A stretch of 44,001 bases of DNA. It comes from Planctomycetota bacterium (GTDB lineage Bacteria > Planctomycetota > UBA1135 > GCA-002686595). The notes under the pieces are model-generated. The model worked only from the letters and a program-made list of their open reading frames with translations. It did not search any database and was not told the origin of the DNA. Below are positions 1-8,571 of this stretch, piece after piece (position 1 is the stretch's first letter; each line of letters opens with the position of its first letter). The stretch covers positions 1-44,001 of the forward strand of contig DUCM01000007.1 in NCBI GenBank assembly GCA_012959785.1, read 5' to 3'. The position numbers and the translations under genes are program-made.

Positions 1-1437
1 GAGCCTGACATTCGGATTGTAGGAGAAATTCGACCAGCCCTCCTGAAACATGAGGCTGGCGGGATCAAAAGTCGGATCGCCCGTGCTCTGGCCAAAGCCG
101 TTCAAGTCGATCACGCTCACGCCCGGCTGGGGGCCAGCGGCCGCCACATAGATGGCATCGGGAGCGACTGGCGCATTGATCAAGCCGGGGCCCTCGCCGG
201 TCTCGAAGAAGGTCGTGGCGGGCAGCGAATTCGCGTTTCCCGCAAGGTCAACTATCTGGGTCGAGTTGACCGTCACATCGACGCGATTGAAGACGCCGCA
301 GGCGAGCAAGTCCGGACCCTCGCCGGGAAAATTGAAGACCGGCGTGAGCTCGTAGGTGGTGAAGTCGTAGACGCTCACGGGCAGAGCGTGGAAGGGCACG
401 GAAACCCGTGCCGTGTTCGGACCGAACTGGACCGCGATGGCCGCGCTCAAGAGGGGCGCGCCGCCCGAGGGCAGGCTGCCCACCGAGGTCGGCTGCACGG
501 GCTCGGAAAAGTGCACGATGATGTTGGTCAGGGGATCAACATCCAATTGACCGCCCCCGGGGGTGATGAAGGGGGTGCTCGTGGGCGGAAGGGAAATGAG
601 CACCTCGGGGCTGATCGTGTCGGGGCCCACAGTGGTGGTAGCCACCGCCCTTCGGGCCAATTTGCGGCCCTCGCTGTTCTCGAGCCCGGTGGTGATCGCC
701 ATGCGGATCTCGACATTGGAGGGGAAGGCCTCGTGGGTGCTGAGATCGCCGTCGGTGTCGATGACAAAAACGAAGGACTCGGGCTTCAAGAGAGCATGCT
801 GGCCCGCGAAGGTCCCCTGAGTGCCGGGGAAGCCCAGGCCGGGGGTGCTGCCATCTTCCTGGACGACAACCACGCTGTTGCCGTTTCCGTCGAGCTCGAC
901 CCAGGTCTGTTGCGCCAAGACACTGGGTGTCCCCTGCGGGTCTCCGCCGTAGGTCTTTCCCCCCACCAAGGCGCGCCCAACCAGGGTCGAGGAGGTTCCC
1001 GTGCCGGGGTCGATGGCAAGTACCGTGATTGTTCCGCTCAGGCTGTTGGAGCCGACGGCCCCCGGCGCATTTGTCAACACGCTGTCAAAGCCGATGGGCT
1101 CGGTGAACTGCACCCACAGGAACTGATTGCCCGCCGCGCCGCTGGGCAGCAGCGGGCTGCCACCAAGATTGGCCGTGGGCAGCACCCCGTTGCCAATGAT
1201 CACATTCTGGAGCAGATCGGCCTGGGTCCGAATGGCGCGGACGGAACCTGTGGCGACTCCGCTGGTATCGAGCTCCTGGACCTTGTGGGGCAGCAACTCA
1301 CCAAAGCCATTGGACACATGGACGAGGTCCATCGATCCGGCCCCCGCTCCCGATGTGCTGGAAATGATGCCCCCGCAGCCGGACAGGGTAAGGGCCGCCA
1401 GGCCGAGCCATCCGGCACGGTTCCTTAGATGACTCAT
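1..1437 (-). CDS. Lipoprotein with bacterial Ig-like (SbsA-type) domain, 3' end cut by window
   Basis: A frame runs uninterrupted from an ATG at 1437 to the first base of the window, so at least 479 residues are present and the C-terminus is missing. The N-terminus is a short basic signal followed by a hydrophobic stretch and a lipobox ending LTLSGC, which predicts a lipid-anchored exported protein. The middle has a segment starting near DTISPEV that reads like an SbsA/Big_5 Ig-like domain (proline after ISP, a VHFSEPV strand, then a variable loop), and an earlier similar FTEPIGFDSV strand suggests a second copy. The last visible part (DAIYVAAAGPQPGVSVIDL) resembles the start of a surface beta-propeller repeat. 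Function is unknown; cell-surface structure or adhesion is an inference. It is divergent from ruvB across about 700 bases. Confidence 0.75.
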   Translation of the reverse strand, partial: MSHLRNRAGWLGLAALTLSGCGGIISSTSGAGAGSMDLVHVSNGFGELLPHKVQELDTSGVATGSVRAIRTQADLLQNVIIGNGVLPTANLGGSPLLPSGAAGNQFLWVQFTEPIGFDSVLTNAPGAVGSNSLSGTITVLAIDPGTGTSSTLVGRALVGGKTYGGDPQGTPSVLAQQTWVELDGNGNSVVVVQEDGSTPGLGFPGTQGTFAGQHALLKPESFVFVIDTDGDLSTHEAFPSNVEIRMAITTGLENSEGRKLARRAVATTTVGPDTISPEVLISLPPTSTPFITPGGGQLDVDPLTNIIVHFSEPVQPTSVGSLPSGGAPLLSAAIAVQFGPNTARVSVPFHALPVSVYDFTTYELTPVFNFPGEGPDLLACGVFNRVDVTVNSTQIVDLAGNANSLPATTFFETGEGPGLINAPVAPDAIYVAAAGPQPGVSVIDLNGFGQSTGDPTFDPASLMFQEGWSNFSYNPNVRL

Positions 1438-2134
1438 GTTTCGCGGCATAAAGTTGAGGGGGCCGGCGCACCGTGAGAGCCATGCTCTCGGAGTGGCTCC
1501 GGAGGGGAACTGGGAGGGGGAAGAGTGAGGGGGCGGGTGACCTTTGAGATGCCGGCCAGAGAGGCGGCAGCGTCCCGTGCGGGGCCCGTGAGAGGCCCAC
1601 CAGAATGCCGATCCGAGGGTGCTCTGTGAAGGCTGCTCGCGGAAGAAACTACTTGTAAGGAGCTGGCGCAGGCCGAACTCCACTGGACCACACCAGGAAG
1701 CCGGACAGCGCCCCTCGCTTCTAGCCTACTTGAGAGCCCTGGTTTCGGGGCAGAAGGGCACTCCTGGAAACCTCCAGGGCAGCTTCACAAGCGCCTGCTA
1801 GAGCAAAGACCAAGGACGAAAATGCAAGTACCGTGCCAAGCCTTGCGAGCCGCATGAAGACACCCAATTATCGCGCAAACCTTGTCTTGTCAGATAGTTA
1901 GAGATGTACCGTGGATTCGGAAGAAAGCTCCCTCGCAACCGGAATGGGCGGCCCGCCACATCTCCGCTCGCCCTCGGGGAGCCCAGGCGAGCGCTGTCGC
2001 ACCTGGCTCACCAGAGGCGGCCCGCCCGGATCTCCAGGAAAGTGCGCCAAGGCGCCGCTTTGGGGTGTCGCAACGGCCCGCTACACTCGGGGCCCCCTCG
2101 CGGCACTCTCCCCGTGCCAGTGTCAGGGGACTGC
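1438..2134. other. Long intergenic region, no gene recognised
   Basis: This stretch of about 700 bases separates the divergent lipoprotein and ruvB genes and should hold both promoters. Short open frames exist on both strands, but they are rich in Arg, Pro and Ser, look like no known family, and have no start-site signal. The ruvB frame itself stays open upstream to about 1904 but without homology. I see no RNA gene or clear repeat. The segment around 1800-1910 is noticeably AT-richer than its surroundings, as a promoter region would be, but I cannot place -35/-10 boxes with confidence. Confidence 0.5.
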
Positions 2135-3199
2135 ATGACCGAGAGCGACCACATTTTCGATCCAAAAGCCCTCCAGGGCAGCCCGCCCCGGGGCTCCGGG
2201 GCAGCACCCGAGCGCGAGTTGGAGTCCGCCCTCAGGCCGGCTGATCTGGACGAGTTCGTGGGCCAGGAGCAACTGCGCGACAACCTGCGCGTGGCCATCG
2301 CTGCCGCCCAGGGCCGCGGCGACCCCCTGGACCATGTGCTCTTTTCCGGGCCGCCGGGTCTCGGCAAGACCAGCCTGGCGCGCATCCTGGCCCGCGAGTT
2401 GGGAACCAAGCTGCACAGCACCACCGGCCCCGGTCTCGAACGGCCGCGAGATTTGGTGGGCCTCTTGACCCAACTCGAAGAGGGCGATGTATTTTTCATC
2501 GACGAGATCCACCGCTTGCCCGCCGCGGTTGAGGAGTACCTCTACACCGCCATGGAGGACTTTCGCGTGGAAGTCACCCTGGACCAGGGTCCCCACGCGC
2601 GCATCCTGCCCCTCGACCTCAAGCCCTTCACCATGGTGGGCGCCACCACTCGAGAAGGACTCTTGTCGGCGCCCTTCCGCGCGCGCTTTGGGCTCTTCGA
2701 GCGCTTGCAGCCCTACCCTGCGGCAGAACTCGGACGCATCATCGCACGCTCCTCCGGATTGATGGGCATCGCGGTGGAGGCTGCGGCCGCGACTCTGCTC
2801 GGTGAGCGAGCCCGGGGCACACCGCGCATCGCGAATCGGTTTTTGCGCCGCGCCCGAGACCTGGCCCAGGTGGGCGGCAACGCGAGCATCAGTTTGCAGA
2901 CGGCCCACGAAGCCTTGGTGCGCCTGGGCGTGGACGAACACGGTCTGGAAGAGATGGATCGCCGCGTGCTCGCCTGCCTGGCCCAACGCCCCGGCGACGC
3001 CGTGGGCGTCAAGACCATTGCGGCCGCCGTCGGCGAAACCGAAGACACCATCGAAGAGGTCTTCGAACCGCACCTCTTACGCTGTGGCTTCTTGCAGAGA
3101 ACCGCCCGCGGCCGAGTCATCACCGCGCTGGGTGCTGCAGTGATCGGCGTCGAATACAAGAGTGCGGGCCCGGCTGGCGAACCGGGGCTCTTCTCCTGA
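2135..3199 (+). CDS. ruvB: Holliday junction branch migration helicase RuvB
   Basis: RuvB is the AAA+ motor that, with RuvA, drives branch migration of Holliday junctions. The 354-residue product has the normal family length. Walker A (GPPGLGKT) is at residues 72-79 and Walker B (DEIH) at 123-126. The sensor region GATTREGLLSAPFRARFG and the arginine-bearing GTPRIANR follow, and a C-terminal winged helix ends in ARGRVIT. The start is the ATG at 2135 because a GGGGA Shine-Dalgarno lies 4-5 bases upstream and homology begins right after a short acidic leader. The frame is open further upstream but without RuvB-like sequence. ruvA and ruvC are not adjacent. The spoIID-like gene follows after 14 bases, so the two are probably cotranscribed. 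Confidence 0.96.
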   Translation: MTESDHIFDPKALQGSPPRGSGAAPERELESALRPADLDEFVGQEQLRDNLRVAIAAAQGRGDPLDHVLFSGPPGLGKTSLARILARELGTKLHSTTGPGLERPRDLVGLLTQLEEGDVFFIDEIHRLPAAVEEYLYTAMEDFRVEVTLDQGPHARILPLDLKPFTMVGATTREGLLSAPFRARFGLFERLQPYPAAELGRIIARSSGLMGIAVEAAAATLLGERARGTPRIANRFLRRARDLAQVGGNASISLQTAHEALVRLGVDEHGLEEMDRRVLACLAQRPGDAVGVKTIAAAVGETEDTIEEVFEPHLLRCGFLQRTARGRVITALGAAVIGVEYKSAGPAGEPGLFS

Positions 3200-3213
3200 A
3201 ACCGGGAGTCGCC

Positions 3214-4518
3214 GTGTACCGCCTGCCAGACTTCCGGGGAGCAGCCCTGCTCTTTTTCTTTTGCGGCTACTTTTTTTGCGGCTGCCTCGTGCCCCCGCGG
3301 CCCATGGCAGGCGACCCCAAGCAGTCGGCCCAAACAGCGCGGGCCGGGGACACCATCAGGGCCCGCGCCGCGAGCGCCGAGGGCGCTAACCCTCTGGTGC
3401 CCGTGCGGATTTCCGCCCTGGATGGCCGGGATGAGGTGCGCGTGGAGCACACCCAGGAAGGCACGCAAGTGTTCCGCCGGGCCGGGGCGGGCCTGGTCTC
3501 CACTGCTGATGGAACCGCGGCGTCCGTGCGCCTGACTCCCACGAGCACGGGCCTCGGCTTGGCCGGCAACATCTACCCCGGCGAAATCCTGATCGAAGCC
3601 CACGGCGCCTTGGGCCTCAAGGTCACGAACCTCGTGGCCCTCGAGGACTACATCGGGGGAGTGGTGCCCGCAGAGTTGGTGTTGTGGTCCGCCGCGCCAG
3701 CTGAAATCGAAGCTCAAGCCGTGGCCAGCCGCACCTACGCCCTGCGCACCCTGGCCCACCGTCGAGCTCTCGGCAAGCGAGCCTTCCTGTGGGACGACAC
3801 CCGCGACCAGGTCTACCGCGGCCGCTTCAGCGTGGGCTCCTCGGCTGCGGCGCAGCGGGTGCAGGCGCGCCTCGCGAAAGCCATGGCAGACTCCAGCGGC
3901 AAGGTTTTGCGGCACGCCACCGGCGAACTCTTCGATGTGCGTTTCCATGCCACCTGCGGAGGTCACACCGCCGCCCCCAGCGAGGCCCTGCCCGGAGAAT
4001 CGACGCTCACCGGCGGCGCCACGGCCTGCGAACCCTGCGCCCGCATCGGCGCCGAGGAACGCTCCTGGTCCATGGATGACAGCCGTCGGCGCCAGGTCGC
4101 CTGGCGCTGGACCGCCTCGCGCAGGGACCTCGATGCCCTGGCCAGTAGCCTGGACCTGGGGAAGCACTTGTTACGCCTCGATGTCCTTGACAGCGATGAC
4201 CACGGACGCTGGCGCACGGTCCGCCTGACCGGCACCCGCGAGAGTCGCGACATTTCCCTCGCGCGCCTGCGCGCCGAGCTCGACCCGGCGCGACTCAAGA
4301 GCGGACACATCCTGCGCACCTGGCCCGCCCCGGGCCACGCGCTCAGCGGCGGACTCATGTTCGAGGGGCTCGGTCGCGGTCACGGCGCCGGCTTGTGTCA
4401 GGTAGGCTCCCACGAATTGGCGCACGCGGGCTGGAGCGCCGCAGCTATTCTGCTGCACTACCTGCCCGCCGCACAGCTGTCCCGCAGCCATCTCAGCGCG
4501 CCCACCCGACTGCCATGA
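3214..4518 (+). CDS. SpoIID/LytB-domain secreted protein, probable peptidoglycan-acting
   Basis: The 434-residue product starts at a GTG preceded by CGGGAG. A very hydrophobic N-terminal segment with Cys at 17, 22 and 24 looks like an export signal, possibly a lipobox ending GC. The SpoIID domain follows: LEDYIGGVVPAEL, then EAQAVASRTYALR, a Cys-containing FHATCGGHT region, and the C-terminal signature GRGHGAGLCQVGSHELA with a closing LLHYLPAA. In Bacillus SpoIID is a lytic transglycosylase acting on peptidoglycan stripped of peptides; non-spore-formers carry LytB/SpoIID-like proteins for cell-wall turnover, which is the likely role here. Its stop overlaps the tgt start by ATGA, so translation of tgt is coupled to it. 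Confidence 0.9.
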   Translation: MYRLPDFRGAALLFFFCGYFFCGCLVPPRPMAGDPKQSAQTARAGDTIRARAASAEGANPLVPVRISALDGRDEVRVEHTQEGTQVFRRAGAGLVSTADGTAASVRLTPTSTGLGLAGNIYPGEILIEAHGALGLKVTNLVALEDYIGGVVPAELVLWSAAPAEIEAQAVASRTYALRTLAHRRALGKRAFLWDDTRDQVYRGRFSVGSSAAAQRVQARLAKAMADSSGKVLRHATGELFDVRFHATCGGHTAAPSEALPGESTLTGGATACEPCARIGAEERSWSMDDSRRRQVAWRWTASRRDLDALASSLDLGKHLLRLDVLDSDDHGRWRTVRLTGTRESRDISLARLRAELDPARLKSGHILRTWPAPGHALSGGLMFEGLGRGHGAGLCQVGSHELAHAGWSAAAILLHYLPAAQLSRSHLSAPTRLP

Positions 4519-5699
4519 CCGCAACCCATCACTTCGGCTTTGACATCGAGGCCTCGTGCCCCACCACAAGCGCCCGCGCCGGTGTCTTCCAGACCCCCCA
4601 CGGCCCGGTGCGCACCCCGGCCTTCATGCCCGTGGGCACCCGCGCCACGGTCAAGGGCCTCATGCCCCGCGATCTTGCGGAAGTCGGCTCGCAGATGCTT
4701 CTCGCTAACACCCTGCACCTGCACCTGCGCCCGGGCGAGGATGTGGTGGAACGCCTCGGCGGCTTGCATGCCATGATGGGTTGGGATGGACCGATCCTGA
4801 CCGATTCGGGGGGCTACCAGGTCTTCTCCATGAGTGATTTGTGCTCCCTCGACGCCAACGGGGCATCGTTCAAGTCGGTGGTGGACGGCAGCAGCGTGCG
4901 CTTCACGCCCGAGAGGGTGATGGACATCCAGAAGAAGCTCGGCGCCGATGTGATCATGGCCTTTGACCACTGCCCGGCCGTGCCCACGGACCGCGCACAG
5001 GTCAGCGCGGCCAACGAACGCACCCACCTCTGGCTTGATAGGTGCGTGGCGCGCCACCAGGAGAACGGCGGCATCGCCGGCGGACAGGCCCTTTTTGGCA
5101 TCGTCCAGGGCGGCGCCTTCGAGGACTTGCGGCGGGCTTCGGTGGAGGCCGTTTGCAGCCACGACCTGGCGGGCTATGCCATCGGCGGCGTCTCGGTGGG
5201 CGAGGCTCCCGAGTTGATCGGGCGCACCGTACGCGCCGTTGCGCCGCTCCTGCCCGCCGACCGTCCGCGCTACCTGATGGGCGTGGGCACGCCAAAGGAC
5301 TTCTTCGACGCCGTGTTGAGTGGCGTGGACCTCTTCGACTGCGTCACGCCCACCCGGAACGCGCGCAACCACACGGCCTTTACCAGCCGCGGTCGCGTAA
5401 ATGTCAGAAACCGCGGCTTCACCGAGGATGCGGGCCCCCTCGATCCCGAGTGCGACTGCGTGGCCTGCACGCGCTTCTCCGTTGGAGTCCTGCGGCACCT
5501 GTGCACCACCGGCGAGATGTTGGCCGGCACGCTCCTCAGCCTGCACAACCTGAGGTTTTTCCACGCGCTCATGGAACGCATGCGTGCCAGCATCATCGCC
5601 GGCACCCTCGAACAGCTCGAGGCCGAGGTCAAGGAACGCTATTCGCGGCGCGTGAGCCCCGAGGACATCCAAGAGTCCGGCCGCGCTACTTGCCCTTGA
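4515..5699 (+). CDS. tgt: tRNA-guanine(34) transglycosylase (queuine tRNA-ribosyltransferase)
   Basis: Tgt exchanges guanine 34 of tRNA-Asp, -Asn, -His and -Tyr for preQ1 in the queuosine pathway. The 394-residue product is of normal length. The substrate-binding DSGGYQ is at residues 97-102, with the general acid Asp97. The catalytic nucleophile is Asp275 in FDCVTPTRNARN. The zinc site near the C-terminus is the CDCVAC motif followed by further Cys and the His of LSLHNL. The start is the ATG at 4515, overlapping the preceding TGA by four bases; the frame is open further upstream but there it shadows the SpoIID gene. No queA, queC-F or yajC is adjacent, so other queuosine genes must lie elsewhere. 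Confidence 0.97.
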   Translation: MTATHHFGFDIEASCPTTSARAGVFQTPHGPVRTPAFMPVGTRATVKGLMPRDLAEVGSQMLLANTLHLHLRPGEDVVERLGGLHAMMGWDGPILTDSGGYQVFSMSDLCSLDANGASFKSVVDGSSVRFTPERVMDIQKKLGADVIMAFDHCPAVPTDRAQVSAANERTHLWLDRCVARHQENGGIAGGQALFGIVQGGAFEDLRRASVEAVCSHDLAGYAIGGVSVGEAPELIGRTVRAVAPLLPADRPRYLMGVGTPKDFFDAVLSGVDLFDCVTPTRNARNHTAFTSRGRVNVRNRGFTEDAGPLDPECDCVACTRFSVGVLRHLCTTGEMLAGTLLSLHNLRFFHALMERMRASIIAGTLEQLEAEVKERYSRRVSPEDIQESGRATCP

Positions 5700-5844
5700 A
5701 GTCGCGGCAGACCCGGGCGTTGGGACGCTCGCGCTTGGAGCATGTGTTTGGGTGGTTGTACTTGCAGCGATCGCACAGGAATTCGCCCCCTTCGAGGGCG
5801 AGCAACCTGCGGAAAAACTGGGCGATACGCTGGAAGAACGCCAC
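5686..5844 (-). CDS. Small Cys4 (zinc-knuckle-like) protein, 52 residues
   Basis: A short frame reads from a GTG at 5844 to a TAG at 5686. The first 17 residues form an amphipathic Phe/Arg/Leu helix. Residues 24-46 hold a regular cysteine array, C-x2-C-x7-C-x10-C, with basic residues and a conserved-looking RPNARVC turn. This pattern is typical of a small zinc-binding fold; metal binding is inferred, not shown. A GGAGG lies 10 bases before the GTG. The frame is the same as that of the upstream SH3-like gene: only six sense codons separate that gene's TGA (5863-5865) from this GTG, so termination-reinitiation or stop readthrough is possible. The 3' end overlaps the convergent tgt by 14 bases. 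I do not recognise the family. Confidence 0.6.
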   Translation of the reverse strand: MAFFQRIAQFFRRLLALEGGEFLCDRCKYNHPNTCSKRERPNARVCRDFKGK

Positions 5845-5862
5845 CCTTTGAGACCCTCCGAC

Positions 5863-7125
5863 TCAGCGCGCCTGACGCGCGGAGAGGATTTCGATGCGGT
5901 CGATGTCAATCGCAGGCAAGCCACCGGCGGCGGCATTTTCCAGGGCCAGGCCACGCACGCCTATCTCGCAGTCGGTGAACTGGGCGAGGTCATAACGACC
6001 GCTCTGGCAGCGCACCTCGGCCATGATCTCGGAACCGAAGCGGATGATGTAGGTCGTTTGACCGCCGCTGGCCTGGGCTTCGAGCCAACCGCGGGCGCTG
6101 AAGCGTCCCCAGAGGGGATCGCGTTCGTTGGAGAGCTGGGCGATACGCGTCTGGAGGTCCTGCAACTCGGCTGCGCGCGCGGCTTCCTCGTGGCGAGCCA
6201 ACATCTTCAGCGAGGCGAGCTCTTCGGCCAGGGCGATCTCATTCAAGCGGCGCTCGATCAGCTTGATCGTGGGAGCGTCGGGACCAAGGGCCAGGACCTC
6301 GTCGAAGGCCGTGCGCAGGGCCAGGTAGTTGGGCCGGTTTGAAGTCATCTCGGCATCCACCAGGGCGTCGGCGCGGCGCATGGCAGCGAAGACATCGCCG
6401 GGGGCGGCGGCCCCCTCCGGGTCAGAAGTTGTAGCCGGATCCGAAGATGCAGCGTCCCCAGCGGTCTGCCCTGCCCGCGCCTCTGCGTCGCCGGCTGTTT
6501 TTTTGGACTGCTGCTCGGCAGCGCCGGCGGTGCGCTCGCGCAGGGCGCGGGCCGCAGCCGTCTTCCACAGGGCGCCGCCGTCTTGATCGGTGGCCAGGGC
6601 CGTGGTCTGGCTGGCGAGCACATAGGCCGCCGCATCAGCCGGCGACCAGACTTGCACCCAATCCTCGGCCAGGGGTTTGGTGGGGTCGAAGCGTTGAATC
6701 ACTCGCAACCTGTCGCCGCGCTCGAGTTGTCCGAGGGGATAGGAGTTCTGGCTGCGCGGCAAGGGCCGCATGTTGACATAGCTGCCGGTGAGCTCGACCC
6801 AACCGATGCGCTGGGAGGGCGTGAGGTACTTGCCAAAAACCCAGACCTTCAGACCGCCGGGGGCCGAGACCTTGAGGTAGCGACCCTCGGCCTTGCTGCC
6901 ATGGACGAGGAGCGGCGTGCTGGCCAAGGCCTTGAGCACGATGTGGCCCTTGGGGTCGGGCAGGTTGTAGAGGCTCGCGGATTCCGAACCGGTCAGCACA
7001 AAACGCTCCGCCTTGCGCGCAGCCTCCTCCACAGGTGCCTGGGCTGTGGCCAGACCGCCGAGCAGGCAGAGGCAAAAGAGAGGCAGGCAGATGGCCAGTC
7101 GCGGGCGGTGGGCTTGGTTGTTCAT
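5863..7125 (-). CDS. Secreted protein with SH3-like domains and a coiled coil
   Basis: The 420-residue product starts with a clear cleavable signal peptide (basic start, LPLFCLCLLGG core, ATAQA cleavage site), which fixes the ATG at 7125. Residues about 35-170 resemble two bacterial SH3 domains: SASLYNLPD...LKVWVFGKYL, then SYVNMRPLP...WVQVWSP. A low-complexity Ala/Asp/Glu/Thr linker follows, then a charged helical stretch (LNEIALAEELASLKMLARHEE) likely to be coiled coil, and a small C-terminal beta-domain ending in IDRIEILSAR. Bacterial SH3 domains commonly bind cell-wall peptides, so a periplasmic or envelope role is inferred. The gene is divergent from the aminotransferase at 7414. Confidence 0.8.
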   Translation of the reverse strand: MNNQAHRPRLAICLPLFCLCLLGGLATAQAPVEEAARKAERFVLTGSESASLYNLPDPKGHIVLKALASTPLLVHGSKAEGRYLKVSAPGGLKVWVFGKYLTPSQRIGWVELTGSYVNMRPLPRSQNSYPLGQLERGDRLRVIQRFDPTKPLAEDWVQVWSPADAAAYVLASQTTALATDQDGGALWKTAAARALRERTAGAAEQQSKKTAGDAEARAGQTAGDAASSDPATTSDPEGAAAPGDVFAAMRRADALVDAEMTSNRPNYLALRTAFDEVLALGPDAPTIKLIERRLNEIALAEELASLKMLARHEEAARAAELQDLQTRIAQLSNERDPLWGRFSARGWLEAQASGGQTTYIIRFGSEIMAEVRCQSGRYDLAQFTDCEIGVRGLALENAAAGGLPAIDIDRIEILSARQAR

Positions 7126-7413
7126 CTCGCGGCGGAGAAAGGGTGATGATGAGGGAAAAAAATATCGAGGAGCAGGGCCCTGGACTCCCTCGCGGGCGCG
7201 CCGCGGGGAGTGACGGAATCCAATGCAGCAGGTCTCTGGTCTTTTCCAGCAGGTCTGAGCGCCTGGAGCGTGCAGACTAGCCGGAAGTCCCCCGGAACGC
7301 GCCGCGAACTCCTGAGCAGGACCGATCCTAGCCCCTCGCGCGACGCCGATCCACAGGGCTCTTTGCCCGTCTTGACAAGGATTTCGCCCCACCGCCCCCT
7401 CCAACAGCAACCC

Positions 7414-8523
7414 GTGAGCCCCCACCCCACGCCCCTCTTCCCGTACATGTCCTGGGCCCAGAACGAGTCCTGGATCTCGGCCTATTCCCTCTCCCAATCG
7501 GGGCTACCGGCTCCCGATGCGAGTTTCTTGGAGGGTCTTGGCATCGATCTCGCCCAGGCACCGGCCGGGGCCCGGCAGGCGCTGACCGAACGCCTCGGGG
7601 AGCTCTTTTGCGTGGCCCCCGAGCGAGTGCTGGTCACCGTGGGAGCCTCGGCGGCCATGCACATCGTGGCCGCTCGCTGGTTTCGAGCCCCTGCCCGGGT
7701 GGCGGTGGAAACGCCCTCCTACGAAGCCCTACGGTCCCTGCCAGGGCTCTTCGGAGCCGAGTCGCGGCCCCTCGTGCGCGACTTCGCCGAGGGCTGGAAG
7801 CCCGACCCCGCCGCCGCCCGGGAGACTTTTGCGGGCCACAACGGCCCAGGTCACATCTTTCTCACCAACCCTCACAACCCCACCGGCGCCAAGCTTGGTG
7901 AGGCCGAGATCGTGGCCCTCGCCGCCGAAGCCGAACGCGCAGGCGGGCTGCTCATCTCGGGCGAGGCCTACGGGGAGTTCCTGCCCAACGAGGAGCGCGT
8001 GCACGCCTTCGCCCTGGCCCCCAACACCCTCTCCATCGGCACCCTGACCAAGGCCTACGGCCTGGGGGCCCTGCGCATCGGCTGGATGATTCTGGGCGAG
8101 GGAGTCAGCCACGAGTACGCCGCGCTGCAGGACCTGGCCTTCATGACCTATGTCGACGCCCCCACCGTGTCCCTGCGCGCGGGGCTCGTGGCCCTGAATT
8201 CCCTGCCACTCCTGCTCGGTCCCCTGCGCCGGGTGGAAGCGGAGAGTCGGCCCACCTGGGAACGCTGGCTGCGCGAGACCGAGGGCGTCGAGGCCCTGGT
8301 CCCCGAGCGCGGCATCATCGCCTTCCCGCGCATTGCAGGCCTCGAGGACGGCCGGGCTCTGGTGCGCTTCTTGCAAAGCGAGCACTCGGTCGATGTGGTC
8401 CCCGGCGAGTTCTTCGGAGCGCCGGGGTTCTTGCGCGTGGGCTGCGGCGTCCCCGCCGAAACCCTCAAGGAAGGCCTCGCCCGCTTGACAGAGGGCCTCG
8501 CCGCCTGGCGCACGCGGGCCTGA
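7414..8523 (+). CDS. PLP-dependent aminotransferase, fold type I (class I/II)
   Basis: The 369-residue protein has the fold-type-I aminotransferase pattern: an N-terminal FPYMSWAQ segment, LVTVGASAAM near the cofactor phosphate site, NPHNPTG at 152-158 with Asn155, the Schiff-base lysine Lys213 in TLTKAYGLGALRIGW, and the C-terminal FLRVGCG with the carboxylate-binding Arg. Substrate cannot be assigned. Oddly, the residue three before Tyr186 is Gly183 (ISGEAY), where nearly all relatives have an Asp that contacts the pyridine nitrogen. I chose the GTG at 7414 because the FPYM motif lies just inside it; an ATG at 7447 is an alternative. No Shine-Dalgarno is visible. A glycosyltransferase follows after 48 bases. 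Confidence 0.85.
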   Translation: MSPHPTPLFPYMSWAQNESWISAYSLSQSGLPAPDASFLEGLGIDLAQAPAGARQALTERLGELFCVAPERVLVTVGASAAMHIVAARWFRAPARVAVETPSYEALRSLPGLFGAESRPLVRDFAEGWKPDPAAARETFAGHNGPGHIFLTNPHNPTGAKLGEAEIVALAAEAERAGGLLISGEAYGEFLPNEERVHAFALAPNTLSIGTLTKAYGLGALRIGWMILGEGVSHEYAALQDLAFMTYVDAPTVSLRAGLVALNSLPLLLGPLRRVEAESRPTWERWLRETEGVEALVPERGIIAFPRIAGLEDGRALVRFLQSEHSVDVVPGEFFGAPGFLRVGCGVPAETLKEGLARLTEGLAAWRTRA

Positions 8524-8571
8524 GCCCCCGCCCTGGCAATCGCACTCGCATTCGGCAATCCTCAGAGAGCC

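Noticed and set aside
1904..2134. Longer N-terminus for ruvB
   Set aside because: The extra codons show no RuvB resemblance, and a good Shine-Dalgarno sits before the ATG at 2135.
2713..4167. Minus-strand frame of 484 codons over ruvB and the SpoIID-like gene
   Set aside because: Shadow of two well-supported plus-strand genes; no domain signal of its own.
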